Part shown: one piece after another, positions 62,153 through 64,000 of the stretch
How positions within the stretch are numbered: the first letter of the stretch is position 1
Layout of the letters: each line of letters opens with the position of its first letter
Assembly: GCA_902381685.1 (NCBI GenBank)
Contig: LR698958.1
Coordinates: 142,119-206,118 of the forward strand
Source of the DNA: Lachnospiraceae bacterium
GTDB lineage: Bacteria; Bacillota; Clostridia; Lachnospirales; Lachnospiraceae
Reading direction: 5' to 3'
Length of the DNA stretch: 64,000 bases
The notes under the pieces: model-generated
Databases searched by the model: none
Told to the model about the DNA's origin: nothing
Seen by the model: the letters and a program-made list of their open reading frames with translations, nothing else
Translations under genes and position numbers: made by a program

Positions 62153-62195
62153 TATCGGGGACGTAGTAAAATTGTATTTTACTACGTCCCCGATA
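62153..62195. repeat. GGGGACGTAG palindrome (REP-like), copy 2
   Basis: A 20-bp perfect stem (TATCGGGGACGTAGTAAAAT and complement) with loop TGT, starting at the base after the metG stop. Its core is identical to copy 1. Confidence 0.85.
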
Positions 62196-62430
62196 CAACT
62201 TTACCCTGTCCCTTTTCTCAGATAACCCTGTCCCTTTTTTAAGAGAAAATTTTTCTTTACTATAAAAATCCAACATTCTATACCTCATATAGTATTTTAA
62301 AAAAAAGAGCAATCACATATGGTATAAAATTATATTCTTGTAGTAAAAGCAGAACCAACGAGTAATTTTTCCACGTATTTCTCAGGAAAACTCAAAAAGG
62401 GACAGGGCATTTCTCATTTAGGGACACAGT
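62196..62430. other. Mosaic intergenic spacer with GGGACAGGG/GGGACACAG repeats
   Basis: Between the two palindromes lie CCCTGTCCCTTTT (62203-62216), CCCTGTCCCTTTTTT (62226-62240) and inverted AAAAAGGGACAGGG (62394-62407), then GGGACACAG (62421-62429). These are short, related, oppositely oriented units. No gene is seen here. Confidence 0.6.
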
Positions 62431-62487
62431 ATTTGTTATTTGGGGACGTAGCAAATCGCAATTTTACTACGTCCCCAAATAACAAAT
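62431..62487. repeat. GGGGACGTAG palindrome (REP-like), copy 3
   Basis: A 21-bp perfect stem (ATTTGTTATTTGGGGACGTAG and complement) capped by one mismatch and three further pairs, ending two bases before the tatD Shine-Dalgarno, the same position relative to an SD as copy 1 before rqcP. Confidence 0.85.
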
Positions 62488-62501
62488 AAAGGAGGATTAA
62501 C

Positions 62502-63281
62502 ATGATTTTTGATACACACACTCACTATGATGACGAGCAATTTAATGAAGACAGAGAGACACTACTGGCACATCTGCAGGACAACGGCATCGGCACAATC
62601 GTAAATGTCGGTGCAAGTTTGCAAGGCTGCCAAAATTCCATTGAACTGGCGGAAAAATATCCTTTTATCTATGCAACCGTAGGTGTTCACCCTGACGAAG
62701 TCGGAAGTTTGAACGATGAAACTTTCACATGGCTAAGACAACAGTGTGACCATGAGAAAGTTGTTGCGGTAGGGGAAATCGGTTTAGATTATTACTGGGA
62801 TAACGAGTCCCGCGATACCCAGAAAAAATGGTTTATCAAACAATTAAATCTTGCAAGAGAAAAAAATCTTCCTGTTGTCATTCACAGCCGTGAAGCCGCA
62901 CAGGATACTTTGGAAATCATGAAAGAGTATGCAAAAGGCTTAAACGGTATTATCCATTGCTTTTCTTACTCAGTGGAAATGGCAAAGGAATATATAAAAA
63001 TGGGGTTCTACATCGGTATCGGTGGTGTTGTCACATTCAAGAACAGTAAAAAATTAAAAGAAGTTGTTTCAGAAATTCCCCTTGAACGAATTGTCCTTGA
63101 AACAGATTGTCCGTATTTATCCCCTGTTCCAAATAGAGGAAAACGTAACTCATCATTGAACCTTAAATACGTTGTAGAAGAGATTGCCAGTATAAAAGAT
63201 ATCTCACCCGAAGAAGTTATCCGCCAGACAGAAGCAAATGCCTGCCGCATTTATACAAAGTGCGGAAAAAGCATTTCTTAA
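62502..63281 (+). CDS. tatD: TatD-family metal-dependent DNase
   Basis: A 259-residue TIM-barrel hydrolase with 3'-5' exonuclease or RNase-like roles in quality control. Metal-binding motifs: FDTHTHYDDEQF at residues 3-14, VGEIGLDYYWD near 91-101, VIHSREA near 125, GIIHCFSYS and LETDCPYLSPVPNRGKRN near 200-215. AAAGGAGG precedes the ATG. It follows metG as in most Firmicutes, but separated by 350 bases of repeats. rnmV and ksgA do not follow it here. Confidence 0.95.
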   Translation: MIFDTHTHYDDEQFNEDRETLLAHLQDNGIGTIVNVGASLQGCQNSIELAEKYPFIYATVGVHPDEVGSLNDETFTWLRQQCDHEKVVAVGEIGLDYYWDNESRDTQKKWFIKQLNLAREKNLPVVIHSREAAQDTLEIMKEYAKGLNGIIHCFSYSVEMAKEYIKMGFYIGIGGVVTFKNSKKLKEVVSEIPLERIVLETDCPYLSPVPNRGKRNSSLNLKYVVEEIASIKDISPEEVIRQTEANACRIYTKCGKSIS

Positions 63282-63345
63282 CTCCAAATTAAGAAATTTT
63301 CGTTTTCTTTAATGAAACTAACATAGTTTAGACACATTTTTCTTT

Positions 63346-63497
63346 TATACTAAAGTCAGATAGTTGATAAACAACAACTATCTCCCCCCTCATAAAGTAA
63401 AACACATCTTGAAACCAAGATGTCGCACTTTACTCTCATTCCTTTAGATAATAATAAAACGACGAAACCCGTTAGCCGAAAGGTTAACGGGTTTTCG
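63346..63497 (+). ncRNA. Candidate small RNA, copy 2 (C-rich, structured)
   Basis: -10-like TATACT at 63346-63351, then hairpin AGATAGTTG/CAACTATCT (63358-63383), exposed C6 run in TCTCCCCCCTC, second hairpin ACATCTTG/CAAGATGT in an AGTAAA/TTTACT-type clamp, CTCATTCCTTT, and a closing GAAA-tetraloop hairpin (63466-63493, AACCCGTTAGCC/GGTTAACGGGTT) with TTTT. It matches the reverse complement of 55112-55235 over about 125 bases. The 3' terminators of the two copies are unrelated in sequence. About 140 nt if transcribed from 63358. Confidence 0.6.
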
Positions 63498-63535
63498 CTG
63501 TATATACTCATTATAGATTTGTACCCATTCTTACG

Positions 63536-64000
63536 TTACTTCTCTTCTATTACTTTACAACTTCTCGAAGGGTGTTTTATCTGATACACATATACACTTT
63601 TATCCTCTATATTACATTCAAAACAAGAATATTTTTCTCCATTATTATATTGAATTCCTCTTTCCGGCATTTCTCTTACCGTCCATTGCTTCGACTATTC
63701 CTTTTTCAATTCCCTATATATCTGAACAGGTACATACAACAATCTTATTTTTTCTCATAGAAGAAATAATGGCTTTTAATTTGTTCGGGGCATTTTTTAA
63801 CGCTTCTTTATATTCTGACTTCGAAGATACGCTGTCTCCTCCCCCTTTAGAATTGACATTATTGCAAAATGCAACCTTTTTTCAAATCTTCTTCTATGCC
63901 TGTCTGTACATTTAACTGCGTTAGTATCCCCTTAAATCTCCTTTTGAATTTTGTAGCGGATTTTATACTTCTTGCAATATCATTATCACATATTCCTATT
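63536..64000 (-). pseudogene. Decayed gene at the window edge, function unknown
   Basis: Minus-strand translations in three frames join into one protein-like chain: from the edge, DNDIARSIKSATKFKRRFKG, then LKNAPNKLKAIISSMRKNK, then GIEKGIVEAMDG, then VREMPERGIQYNNGEKYSCF and CNIEDKSVYVYQIKHPSRSC to a TAA at 63536. At least two frame changes and one in-frame TAG separate the pieces. The gene continues beyond base 64000. No family is recognised. Confidence 0.55.

Noticed and set aside
18731-62487. CRISPR-like interpretation of the GGGGACGTAG repeats
   Set aside because: Copies are 43 kb apart or in a pair with irregular spacing, palindromic with different flanks, and no cas genes are present.

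Overview
The window is low-GC (roughly 40 percent by eye) Firmicute chromosome, almost certainly a gut-type Lachnospiraceae member (class Clostridia). The evidence is the conserved sporulation and cell-division run rqcP-yabP-yabQ-divIC-spoIIE-tilS-hpt-ftsH, a paired glgC/glgD, T-box control of aminoacyl-tRNA synthetases, spoVG, cotS, and Tn916-type mobile genes. Genus and species cannot be fixed from the sequence alone.

Layout. (1) 1-2.9 kb: a complete-looking IS66 element (tnpA, tnpB, tnpC, 25-bp ends) sitting in the stump of an IS3-family orfA. (2) 3.0-7.5 kb: small lipoproteins, tRNA genes (Gly-UCC, Phe-GAA, Leu-UAA, Tyr-GUA) with good promoters, a decayed tRNA fragment, and the flavodiiron protein FprA. 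(3) 7.5-9.8 kb: the integrase end of a Tn916-type integrative element, reduced to a 5'-truncated MobT/Rep_trans relaxase, xis and int. (4) 10-32 kb, all minus strand except one gene: a GH13 enzyme, ftsH-hpt-tilS-spoIIE-divIC-yabQ-yabP-rqcP, hup, pgcA, cotS, cca, a small thioredoxin, a CobW GTPase, an HxlR regulator divergent from an NAD(P)-binding protein, proS with a proline T-box, an Rpn-family nuclease, an RluA-type enzyme, spoVG and glgD-glgC. (5) 32-37 kb, plus strand: murC, then a dnaD-dnaC(dnaI)-prs cluster preceded by three perfect DnaA boxes. (6) 37-51 kb, minus: a YhaN/YhaO-like pair, two OmpR-type two-component systems, asnS, an anchored propeller/C39-like protein and a methyltransferase, with plus-strand queT under a preQ1-I riboswitch. 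(7) 51-55 kb, plus: citrate synthase, a lysophospholipase-like hydrolase, ksgA and an AIM24 protein. (8) 55-64 kb: a DUF885 protein, a frameshifted lipoprotein with a membrane partner, an IS1202-like element flanked by a 29-bp direct repeat, metG under a methionine T-box, tatD, and a decayed gene at the window edge.

The most unusual signals are non-coding. Two inverted, roughly 125-bp conserved elements at about 55.1 and 63.4 kb look like paralogous small RNA genes: a shared promoter-like -10, a 9-bp hairpin, an exposed C6/C7 run and a second hairpin with a compensatory base change. There is also a family of GGGGACGTAG palindromes (18.7, 62.15 and 62.45 kb) resembling REP elements, and a triple DnaA-box array ahead of the replication-initiation genes.

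The genes mostly form ordinary core operons for translation, cell envelope, glycogen, replication initiation and sporulation. Mobile DNA (IS66, the ICE remnant, the IS1202-like element) is confined to the borders of these blocks. All functional statements are homology-style recognition from the translated sequence; no database search was run.
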